Origin: Gordonia jacobaea
Lineage (GTDB): Bacteria > Actinomycetota > Actinomycetes > Mycobacteriales > Mycobacteriaceae
Length of the DNA: 64,000 nt
Reading direction: 5' to 3'
NCBI RefSeq assembly: GCF_001186365.1
Contig: NZ_LDTZ01000023.1
Span: forward strand, 1-64,000
Shown piece after piece: positions 1 to 8,400 of this stretch (its first letter is position 1; every line of letters starts with the position of its first letter). The position numbers and the translations under genes are program-made. The notes beneath the pieces were generated by a model. The model was not told where the DNA came from. It worked only from the letters and a program-made list of their open reading frames with translations, and made no database searches.

Positions 1-58
1 TCAGGGATTAGGACACTGTCGCGATGTCGTCGGGAAGAGACTTTCGCTTGTGTGGTGG

Positions 59-130
59 TAGCCACGCTGGACTTGAACCAGCAACCTGCCATTCTGCAAA
101 TGACCGCTCTGCCAATTGAGCTAGTGTCGC
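59..130 (-). tRNA. tRNA-Cys(GCA)-like gene with defective acceptor stem
   Basis: On the minus strand the 72 nt fold as a tRNA body. The D stem is GCTC/GAGC, the anticodon stem GTCAT/ATGGC, the loop TTGCAGA with anticodon GCA (Cys), and the T stem GCTGG/CCAGC with loop TTCAAGT. The acceptor arms are GCGACAC and GTGGCTA. Only four of the seven pairs form: positions 1-72, 2-71 and 4-69 do not pair. The next base is C, whereas tRNA-Cys normally has U73. It is therefore either a decayed tRNA-Cys or a non-canonical tRNA-like RNA. The fold was made by eye. Confidence is good that this is tRNA-derived and low that it is a working tRNA-Cys. Confidence 0.6.
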
Positions 131-674
131 GTTGACTGAGGATGTGCTCTTCCGTGCGGTTCCAAGCCTTTTGGGCCCAGAATGCCGCACACCCTCGACC
201 TTTCGGATGTCGGTCCTACTCGATCTCTCCTGTCTCGGCGAAGCTGCCACGCCCCGCCTCCACAGTCATGGAACACGCCCTCGACTGAACCATCTCGGAC
301 TGACATTCCTTCCCTCACCGCAACATTCGTCGCTACTGACCACACCTGGCAGGTGTCGGGTCACCGATTGGCTCTCCCGGCTCTCACCGTCAGATCGCTT
401 CGACGTTGCCTCCACCCTGGGGTGACGGTTCCGGCTCGGAGTGCATGGGGTACCGGAACTCCTCCCGGCGACGGATGTCACCCCGCCTTTCACCGGATCA
501 CTCCGGCTTATGCGCCATGCCGCATTCGTATGTCGATGTAGTTGTCAAACGTCCTGCACCGCTTCGGTTGTCGTCGGTCGTCGAGCAGTGCGAGTAGCGA
601 CTCTAAGCGGTCCCGCTACGACGCACAACAGATTTTTTGCCGGGTCCGAGGACACCGACGCTGAGCGGTACGCC
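131..674. other. Stretch without a recognisable gene
   Basis: About 540 bases between the tRNA-like gene and the next coding region. Short open frames exist on both strands, but they overlap each other, lack ribosome-binding sites and have translations that resemble no family I know. I see no clear terminator, repeat or promoter here. Confidence 0.5.
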
Positions 675-1598
675 TCAGTCCCGATCGGCGTCGCCCGAAA
701 GATCGTCAAGACGCAGCTCATCGAGACGCTGCTGCGCGCGAGATCGCGCGTCGGATGCCGACTCCAGAGCGGTCGCGGCCTCGTCACGCCGTGACTGCGC
801 CGTCTCCGCCGCTCGCTGGGCGAAGCGCTGCTCCTGTTCGGCACGAGCGAGTTCCGCGCGCATCCGTGCGACTCGGTCCTCGAGATCGGCAGCGGTGCGC
901 TCGGCATCGTCGACGCTGCGTTGCGTGCTATCGAGTTCGACGGTCGCCGAGCGAACTTCGGCGCTGTATCGATCGAGAAGTGCTCTGGCAGCGTCGATCT
1001 CCGATTCGCGGGCAGCCGTCGAATTCTCGTCGTCTCCGGCGTCGGAGGAGCCCTCTGCTGTCACGCGTTCGACGGGCGGCGCCGAATCTGCCAGTGCCAC
1101 CAGCCCGGCCGGACCGAAGCCGCTGTACTCCATCGCGGTGACCAGCCGACCGCGACGCAACAATTCGGCCACCTGTTCGTCGCCGATCGCCGCGCGCAGT
1201 GTCTGAACAGCCTCTCGCTCGACCGTCGCGGTCATGCCCGTACCGATCTCAGTGGCGAACGACCGTAGGTGATCGAGTGCAGTCTGCACGACCTCGCGGC
1301 GTCGTATCGACAGTTCACGCAGCAGTTCGGCCGACGAGCGACGCTGCGCCTCACGGAGTTCGTCGGCAACGGTGAACAGCGGGTCGAGGTCGGTGGGCGA
1401 ACGGCGAATCCACTGGTTGAGCAGCCACGCGACTTGTGTCGGCTTGCGTGCACGTGAGATGTCGACGGCGAGCTCGGGACTGCCGGCCGCTCGTGCCGAA
1501 CGCATCAATTCACGCCTTCGAGAGACGAATTCGCTTGGCGCGCAGCCATACAGCTCATCGAGAGCGTCGTCGAGATTCACGAGCGAATCCTCAGACAC
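675..1598 (-). CDS. Conserved actinobacterial coiled-coil protein, unknown function
   Basis: About 308 residues. The N-terminal 110 residues resemble an actinobacterial family whose members begin with a 'LYG.P..EF...R' segment followed by 'ARKPTQVAWLLNQW'; I know of no function for it. The C-terminal half (about residues 180-300) is rich in Ala, Arg, Glu and Ser without prolines and looks like a long coiled coil. The GTG at 1598 gives an 8-nt overlap with the upstream acetyltransferase, which argues for translational coupling. A second GTG six codons later is also possible. The longer open frame upstream only overlaps the acetyltransferase gene. A structural or nucleic-acid-associated role is possible but cannot be read from the sequence. 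Confidence 0.75.
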   Translation of the reverse strand: MSEDSLVNLDDALDELYGCAPSEFVSRRRELMRSARAAGSPELAVDISRARKPTQVAWLLNQWIRRSPTDLDPLFTVADELREAQRRSSAELLRELSIRRREVVQTALDHLRSFATEIGTGMTATVEREAVQTLRAAIGDEQVAELLRRGRLVTAMEYSGFGPAGLVALADSAPPVERVTAEGSSDAGDDENSTAARESEIDAARALLDRYSAEVRSATVELDSTQRSVDDAERTAADLEDRVARMRAELARAEQEQRFAQRAAETAQSRRDEAATALESASDARSRAQQRLDELRLDDLSGDADRD

Positions 1599-2358
1599 CG
1601 AACTCGATGATCGCTCGCTCGCCGAACTTCCGAAAGCCCATGCGCTGCAACAGCGGCGACGAGGTAGCGGTCTCGGCATGCACGAGCCCGAGCGAGGCTC
1701 CCCGACGTCGCGCATCGTGAAGTCGAGCGACGATCAACGCCCGATACACGCCGCGACCCCGATGAGCGGGAAGGACGGCGCCACCCCACATTCGAGCGAC
1801 CTCACCCTCGAGCGTGTAGCCACCCGCACCGGCCGGTTCCAGGCTGCCGTGCGAATCGACGCCGGCCACGAACAGCCCGGGCGGCGTGGCGTCCCGCGCA
1901 GCAGCGTCGTCGAGAATGGGCGGCGGAAAACCCCACGCGTCGAGGGAGATTCGGGCGAACTCGGCGATTCCGGCATCGTCGTCGACGCGGCGCGCAACGA
2001 CTCCGTCGGGTGTCGGTATCCGGTCGACGATCTCTGCCGCTGTCTTGAGCGCGACGATGTCGCGAACGGCGATCGTCGTGGCATCACGTCGCTCTAGTTC
2101 GGCGTCATCGATACCCCCGAACAGTCCCGGCGCACGCGTGAAGCGCACACGCCGGGCGTCGAGTCGCCTCGCGTGGGCGGCGGCCTCATCGAGCACGACG
2201 ATCGGATCACGTTGCGTCCCGTGGTAGTTCAGCAACGTGGCGGTTCCGTCGAGCACATAGAACTCGTAGCCGTCGATGTCGAGATGGCGCGAGCCGACCG
2301 GATGCCAAGAAGACGTCCACCGTATAGATTCAGCGCGCACGCGCTCCGGTGTCCACAT
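1591..2358 (-). CDS. GNAT-family N-acetyltransferase
   Basis: About 256 residues. The last 110 residues carry the GNAT core: a GGYTLEGEVARMWGGAV strand pair, then 'PAHRGRGVYRALI', which matches motif A (R/Q-x-x-G-x-G/A) and binds the acetyl-CoA pyrophosphate. A late 'LLQRMGFRKFGE' matches the usual GNAT C-terminal strand. The N-terminal 120 residues are divergent, so this may be a two-lobed enzyme with only one intact GNAT half. The substrate is unknown. I chose the ATG at 2358 because translation further upstream loses family character, but no clear Shine-Dalgarno precedes it and a GTG one codon earlier is possible. It is divergent from furA and overlaps the downstream coiled-coil gene. Confidence 0.8.
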   Translation of the reverse strand: MWTPERVRAESIRWTSSWHPVGSRHLDIDGYEFYVLDGTATLLNYHGTQRDPIVVLDEAAAHARRLDARRVRFTRAPGLFGGIDDAELERRDATTIAVRDIVALKTAAEIVDRIPTPDGVVARRVDDDAGIAEFARISLDAWGFPPPILDDAAARDATPPGLFVAGVDSHGSLEPAGAGGYTLEGEVARMWGGAVLPAHRGRGVYRALIVARLHDARRRGASLGLVHAETATSSPLLQRMGFRKFGERAIIEFGV

Positions 2359-2421
2359 CACCAGACAAGCGTGCCACAGCGGAGACGTGCCGATCACGGC
2401 GTCTCAGTTTGAGAGAAATCC

Positions 2422-2455
2422 TGAATCATTCCAGAATGCGTTGCATACTGACGAG
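2422..2455 (+). promoter_or_regulatory. FurA operator and leaderless furA-katG promoter
   Basis: The dyad ATTCCAGAAT (2428-2437) sits inside a longer GAATCATTCC stretch. This resembles the sequence mycobacterial FurA binds upstream of its own gene (conserved GATTCCAGAA core). A CATACT -10 hexamer (2444-2449) ends six bases before the GTG of furA, which places the transcription start on or next to the start codon. Mycobacterial furA is known to be transcribed this way, without a leader. Confidence 0.65.
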
Positions 2456-2899
2456 GTGTCCCCCACGCCGGAGTACGCAGACCAACTGCGTGCAGCCGAA
2501 CTTCGAGTGACCCGTCCGCGGGTCGCGGTGCTGCAGGCCGTCAATACGCACGCGCACGCCGACACGGAGACCATTTTTCTCGCCACACGCACGATGTTGC
2601 CCGACGTCTCACGCCAGGCGGTCTACGACGTACTCGGTGCGCTGACCGACGCCGGACTCGTCCGACGCATCCAGCCCTCCGGCCTCGTCGCCCGCTACGA
2701 GGCGCGAGTCGGCGACAACCATCACCACACCGTGTGCCGTTCGTGCGGCGCAATCGGCGACGTCGATTGCGCTGCAGGAACAACGCCGTGCCTCACGGCA
2801 TCCGACGACAACGGCTTTGTGCTCGACGAGGCCGAGGTCATCTATTGGGGCGTATGCCCCGACTGCAACACAACGTCCACACCGGGGTCACATTCGTGA
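2456..2899 (+). CDS. furA: FurA, Fur-family redox/iron repressor
   Basis: 148 residues. An N-terminal winged helix (about residues 1-85) includes 'LRVTRPRVAVLQAV' and the recognition-helix segment 'DVSRQAVYDVLGAL'. The dimerisation half carries the metal site 'HHHTVCRSCGAIGDVDC' and a C-terminal CPDC. This is the FurA subfamily, which represses its own gene and the adjacent catalase-peroxidase and releases DNA on oxidation. The GTG at 2456 was chosen because it immediately follows a -10 box and gives the family's usual N-terminus. The longer frame upstream would run through the operator. katG follows 36 bases later with its own Shine-Dalgarno, so the two genes probably form one transcript. 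Confidence 0.93.
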   Translation: MSPTPEYADQLRAAELRVTRPRVAVLQAVNTHAHADTETIFLATRTMLPDVSRQAVYDVLGALTDAGLVRRIQPSGLVARYEARVGDNHHHTVCRSCGAIGDVDCAAGTTPCLTASDDNGFVLDEAEVIYWGVCPDCNTTSTPGSHS

Positions 2900-2935
2900 T
2901 CACAGCCCGAATCACCACTTACCGGAAGGAAGACA

Positions 2936-5167
2936 GTGTCTGAAGAGAAGTCAGCCCCCGAAGCTCCCCCCATCGGCGAGGCACAGACCGAACCTGCCGA
3001 ATCAGGTTGTCCGATGCACATCCGCCCACCGGTCGAAGGCGGCGGCAATCAGCAATGGTGGCCGGACAAGCTGAATCTGCGTGTGCTCGCGCACAATCCG
3101 CAGGTCATTCGTCCCCGCGAACCCGACTTCGACTACGACGCCGCGCTCGCCGACCTCGACGTCGAGGCGCTCGTCGGTGACCTCAAAGACGTCATGAAGG
3201 ACTCGAAGTCGTGGTGGCCCGCCGACTTCGGTCACTACGGCCCCTTCTTCATCCGGATGTCATGGCACGCCGCGGGCACCTACCGCGTCGAGGACGGCCG
3301 TGGCGGAGCCGGAACCGGAATGCAGCGTTTCGCTCCTCTGAACAGCTGGCCCGACAACGTGAGCCTCGACAAGGCACGACGACTCCTGTGGCCGGTGAAG
3401 AAGAAGTACGGCAAGGCACTGTCGTGGGCCGATCTCCTGGTCCTGGCCGGAAACGTCGCGATCGAGGACATGGGTCTGCCGACCAAGGGATTCGCCTTCG
3501 GGCGTCCCGACGAGTGGGAAGCGGACGAGGTCTACTGGGGTGCCGAGTCGGTGTGGTTGGGCACCAACCTGCGCTACCAGGGCGGCAAGCGCGAGCTCGA
3601 AGAGCCGCTGGGCGCAACCACCATGGGTCTCATCTACGTGAATCCCGAAGGCCCGGAGGGTGTTCCGGACTACCTCGCGGCCGCAGCCGATATTCGCGAG
3701 ACGTTCGGCCGCATGGCCATGAACGACGTCGAGACCGCAGCCCTGATCGTCGGCGGTCACACCTTCGGCAAGACGCACGGCAACGGCGACGCCGAACTCC
3801 TCGGCCCCGAACCCGAAGCCTCACCGATCGAGCAGATGGGTCTCGGTTGGAAGAATCCCCAGGGCACCGGGGTCGGCAACGACACGGTCACCAGTGGCCT
3901 CGAGGTGACATGGACCCACACGCCGACCAAGTGGGACAACAGCTTCCTCGAGATCCTGTACGGCAATGAGTGGGAACTCTTCAAGAGCCCCGCGGGCGCC
4001 AACCAGTGGCGACCGAAGGACGGCGGCTGGGCCAATTCGGTGCCCGTGGCCCAGGGCGACGGCAAGACCCACCCGTCGATGCTGACCACCGACCTGACGA
4101 TGCGATTCGACCCGATCTACGGGGAGATCACCCGGCGTTGGCTCGACCATCCAGAAGAACTCGCCGACGAGTTCGCGAAAGCGTGGTTCAAGCTCCTCCA
4201 CCGCGACATGGGACCTGCCATTCGCTACCGCGGCCCGCTCGTGCCGTCGGAAACCTACATCTGGCAGGACAACGTCCCCGCTGCCGAGGGACCGCTGCTC
4301 TCCGACGCCGACGCCGACAGCCTGAAGTCCGCGATCCTCGAGACCGGTCTCACCGTGCCACAGCTCGTGTCCACGGCGTGGAAGGCGGCGTCGACGTTCC
4401 GTGGCAGCGACTACCGCGGCGGCGCGAACGGCGGACGGCTGCGCTTGCAGCCACAGCTCGGCTGGGAATCCAGTGAGCCCGACGAGCTCGCACAGGTCAT
4501 CAGCAAACTCGAACTCGTCGCCGAGCAGTTCAACTCCGAGCCCGGCACCAAGGTGTCGTTCGCCGATCTCGTGGTGCTCGGCGGAGCAGCGGCGATCGAG
4601 AAGGCGGCGAAGGATGCCGGCGTCACGGTGACGGTCCCGTTCACCCCAGGCCGCACCGACGCGACGCAGGAGCAGACCGACCAGGAGTCGTTCGCCTACC
4701 TCGAGCCCCGCTACGACGGGTTCCGAAATTACGAGGGCAAGGGCAACGAGCTGCCCGCGGAGTACAACCTCGTCGACAAGGCCAACCTCCTGACCCTGTC
4801 GCCGCCGGAGATGACGGTGCTCGTCGGTGGTCTGCGCGTACTCGGCGCCAACCACAAGAGCTCCTCGCTCGGAGTGCTGACGACCAAGCCGGGCACGTTG
4901 ACGAACGACTTCTTCGTCAACATCACCGACATGGACGTCGAATGGTCGGCATCGCCGGCAGACGACGGCACCTACGTCGCGGTCGATCGTGAGTCGGGCG
5001 AGCAGAAGTGGACGGGTTCGCGGGTCGATCTGGCCTTCGGTTCGAACTCCGATCTGCGTGCGCTCGCCGAGGTCTACGCCGAGGATGACTCGAAGCAGAA
5101 ATTCGTCGACGACTTCGTCGCCGCGTGGGCCAAGGTCATGGAACTCGACCGCTACGACCTGCACTGA
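2936..5167 (+). CDS. katG: Catalase-peroxidase KatG
   Basis: 743 residues, the full family length. Both haem-peroxidase repeats are present. In the active N-terminal one I see Arg107, Trp110 and His111 in 'RMSWHAAG' (distal side) and His275 in '[10 protein letters not shown]' (proximal haem ligand). Trp110, Tyr234 and Met260 are the expected partners of the Met-Tyr-Trp cross-link needed for catalase activity. Ser320 in 'TVTSGLEV' aligns with M. tuberculosis Ser315, so the isoniazid-activating residue is wild-type-like. The enzyme degrades H2O2 and peroxides in the cytoplasm. Translation starts at a GTG preceded by GGAAGGA. Expression is expected to be FurA-controlled. A long hairpin follows the stop codon. 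Confidence 0.97.
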   Translation: MSEEKSAPEAPPIGEAQTEPAESGCPMHIRPPVEGGGNQQWWPDKLNLRVLAHNPQVIRPREPDFDYDAALADLDVEALVGDLKDVMKDSKSWWPADFGHYGPFFIRMSWHAAGTYRVEDGRGGAGTGMQRFAPLNSWPDNVSLDKARRLLWPVKKKYGKALSWADLLVLAGNVAIEDMGLPTKGFAFGRPDEWEADEVYWGAESVWLGTNLRYQGGKRELEEPLGATTMGLIYVNPEGPEGVPDYLAAAADIRETFGRMAMNDVETAALIVGGHTFGKTHGNGDAELLGPEPEASPIEQMGLGWKNPQGTGVGNDTVTSGLEVTWTHTPTKWDNSFLEILYGNEWELFKSPAGANQWRPKDGGWANSVPVAQGDGKTHPSMLTTDLTMRFDPIYGEITRRWLDHPEELADEFAKAWFKLLHRDMGPAIRYRGPLVPSETYIWQDNVPAAEGPLLSDADADSLKSAILETGLTVPQLVSTAWKAASTFRGSDYRGGANGGRLRLQPQLGWESSEPDELAQVISKLELVAEQFNSEPGTKVSFADLVVLGGAAAIEKAAKDAGVTVTVPFTPGRTDATQEQTDQESFAYLEPRYDGFRNYEGKGNELPAEYNLVDKANLLTLSPPEMTVLVGGLRVLGANHKSSSLGVLTTKPGTLTNDFFVNITDMDVEWSASPADDGTYVAVDRESGEQKWTGSRVDLAFGSNSDLRALAEVYAEDDSKQKFVDDFVAAWAKVMELDRYDLH

Positions 5168-5180
5168 TTCGACCTATCAC

Positions 5181-5223
5181 CACCGATGCACCTCGTGGAC
5201 ACAATCCACGGGGTGCATCGGTG
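5181..5223 (+). terminator. katG terminator hairpin
   Basis: A 19-bp stem (5181-5199 with 5205-5223), with one T-G wobble and a five-base loop, starts 13 bases after the katG stop. There is no T tract, as is common in high-GC actinobacteria. Confidence 0.8.
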
Positions 5224-5477
5224 TGTGTGGCAGCCCACGTAGTCTTACGCCAGTGCCCGACACGTCGAGTCACTCCCCCGTACTCGCGCGTAGCGCAACG
5301 ATTCGACACAATCGTCCGAGGCCGCACGTTTGCAGTCACTGTGCGGTCCGCCCGGGCATGACGCAAATGTGGCCCATATCGCGGAGCCTCGTGCTCCGCA
5401 CCCAGTGAAGTTTCGTGCTTCGCACGGCGAGCGGGGGCGCTGCCGACGAGCAGTTCCAGAAGAGAAGGGAGTCGGTG
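5224..5477. other. Leader region of the acyl-CoA carboxylase gene
   Basis: No gene. It holds a near-perfect 13-base direct repeat, TCGTGCTYCGCAC, at 5389-5401 and 5413-5425 (24-base period). It also holds the GAAGGGAG Shine-Dalgarno just before the ATG at 5478. The repeats could be protein-binding sites, but nothing proves this. Confidence 0.4.
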
Positions 5478-8400
5478 ATGTTCACGCGCATTGCCATCGT
5501 GAACCGAGGTGAGGCCGCGATGCGGCTCATCCACGCCGTCCGCGGATTGTCTGCCGAGACCGGTCAGCCCATCGAAGTCGTCGCCCTGCACACCGACGTC
5601 GACCGCAACGCCACATTCGTCCGCGAAGCCGACATCGCGTACAACCTGGGAGCGGCAGCCGACCGCCCCTACCTGAACCTCAAGGTCCTCGAGCACGCCT
5701 TGCTCGAGACCGGCGCCGACGCCGCATGGGTCGGCTGGGGATTCGTCGCAGAGGATCCACTCTTCGCCGAACTGTGCGACCGCATCGGCGTCACCTTCAT
5801 CGGCCCGTCCGCCGAGGCGATGCGCAAACTCGGCGACAAGATCGGCGCAAAGCTGATCGCCGAAGAAGTCGGAGTTCCGGTCGCCCCGTGGAGCCGCGGG
5901 TCCGTGGACACCATCGACGACGCGCTTGAGGCAGCAGCGTCGATCGGGTACCCGCTGATGCTCAAGGCGACCGCTGGCGGTGGAGGCCGCGGTATCCGCG
6001 TCATCACCAGCGACGACGAACTCCGCGACGCCTTCGACCGCACCCGCGACGAAGCCGCCCGCGCCTTCGGCAGCGGCGTCGTCTTCCTCGAACGACTCGT
6101 GACCGGAGCCCGCCACGTCGAGGTCCAGGTCATCGCCGACGGCCAGGGCACCGCGTGGGCGCTCGGCGTCCGCGACTGCTCGGTGCAGCGCCGCAATCAG
6201 AAGATCATCGAAGAGTCGGCATCGCCGGTTCTCGCACCAGAGCAGGTCGCCGATCTCAAGGCATCCGCTGAGCGTCTCGCCGTCGCTGTCGGATACCGGG
6301 GCGCCGCAACCGTCGAATTCCTGTACCACCCAGGCGAGCAGCTCTTCGCCTTCCTCGAAGTCAATACCCGCCTGCAGGTCGAGCACCCGATCACCGAGTG
6401 CACGACGGGAATCGATCTGGTCCGCGCACAACTTCACGTCGCGTCGGGCGGCCGACTCGAAGGCGAGCCTCCGGCCGAGCGCGGCCACGCGATCGAGGCG
6501 CGCCTCAATGCCGAGGACCCCGACCGTGATTTCGCGCCGGCCCCCGGCCGCATCTCACGACTCGAACTCCCCGCAGGGCCCGGCATCCGCGTCGACACCG
6601 GCGTCAGTGAGGGCGATACGATCCCCGCCGACTTCGACTCGATGATCGCCAAGATCATCGCCTACGGCGCCAACCGCAACGAGGCCCTCGGCCGTCTGCG
6701 CCGCGCGATGAGCGAGACGCGCGTCGTCATCGAGGGTGGTGCGACCAACAAGAGTTTCGTCCTCGAGCTACTCGGGCAGCCCGCGGTCATCGACGGAAGC
6801 GCCGACACCGGCTGGATCGACCGTGTCCGCGCCGAGAACGGACTCGTCGTCAACCGCCACTCGGCGATCGCGCTGATCGCCGCCGCGATCGACAGCTACG
6901 AGGAGGAAGAAGCCGTCGAGCGTCAGCGCCTGCTGTCGACGGCGTCGGGCGGACGCCCACAGGTGCAGCACGAGAGCGGTCGCCCGCTCGACTTGAAACT
7001 GCGCGGCGTCGGATACCGGGTACGTGTCGCCCGGATCGGCGCGAGCCGCTTCCGTGTGTCGATCGAATCGGGTACCGACACCTACACCGCGGACGTCGAC
7101 ATCGAGCGCTTCGACGAGCACACGGCACAGATGGTGCTCAACGGGGTCCGCTACCGCCTCGTCACGGACACGCACGGGCCGACTCACCTCATCGACGTCG
7201 ACGGCGTCGCCCACCGCGTCAGCCGCGACGAGGGCGGCGTTGTGCGCTCCCCTGCTCCTGCACTCGTCGTCGCCACTCCGTTGGCCGTCGGCGACGAGGT
7301 CGAGGCCGGCGCACCTGTGCTCGTTCTCGAGAGCATGAAGATGGAGACCGTGCTGCGCGCACCCGTGCGCTCGCGTCTCAAGGAGTGCACCGTGTCGGTC
7401 GGCTCCCAGGTCGAGACCGGCGCGACGTTGATGCGCCTCGAACCGATCGTCGACGCCGAGGACGACGCCGATGCCGCCCAAGAGCCCGCCGAGAGCGTCG
7501 AACTCGAGCTACCCGCGGCTCTCGACAACGTCGACCCGGACGTCAGGACCACTCGCACCCAGGAAGATCTGCGCAGTCAGCTCCTCGGCTACGACGTCGA
7601 CCCGCACGACCGATCGCGACTCCTCGACGACTACCTCAGCGTGCGGCGTGAAGTCCGTGCTTCTGGTCGACGCCCCATCGGGGATGAACTCGAACTGCTC
7701 ACGGTCTTCGCCGATCTCGCCGAACTGAGCCAGAAGCGTCCGCCGTTGGGCCTGAATCCTGGGTTCGAGCATGTGCACAGCTCACGCGAAAACTTCCACA
7801 CCTATCTGCAGAGCCTCGACGTGGAGCGTGACGGTCTCCCCGAAGCGTTCCACGACCAGCTACGGCTGGCGCTGCGCCACTACGGGGTCACCGAACTCGA
7901 CCGCTCACCGGAACTCGAAGCCGCGGTCTTCCGCATCTTCCTGACGCTGCAGAATCCTGGTGCATCGGTCACCGTCATCACCACGCTGTTGCGTGAGTGG
8001 CTCAACGAGCCGACGCCGCGCGACGAGTTGCGCGAGGACATCGGTTTCGCGCTGGATCGGATCGTGGCCGCGACACAGGTGCGCTTCCCCGCGATTGCCG
8101 ACCTCGCACGCGGTGTGATCTACGCCTGGTACGGCCAGGCGATGCTCCTGCGCGACCGTGCACGCGTCTACACGAACGTGCGCAAGCACCTCAAGTACCT
8201 CGACGAGAACCCCGATGCCGCCGACCGCAGTGAGCGCATCGCCGACATGGTGCGAAGCACCGAGCCTCTGGTTCGCCTTCTGGGACAACGCATTCAGCGC
8301 AGCGGCACCGACAACACCGTCATGCTCGAAGTACTCACCCGCCGTTACTACGGCAACAAGGGTGTCGACGTCATCACCACGCAGACCGCACGCGGCACAA

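Noticed and set aside
182-541. Small genes in the first 600 bases
   Set aside because: Overlapping frames without Shine-Dalgarno sites or recognisable protein features.
3821-5164. Long minus-strand open frame opposite katG
   Set aside because: It is the mirror of katG codon bias; katG is certain and the translation resembles nothing.
5136-6488. Large minus-strand frame at the start of the carboxylase gene
   Set aside because: Shadow of the plus-strand biotin carboxylase domain; its acidic, repetitive translation is typical of GC-rich antisense frames.
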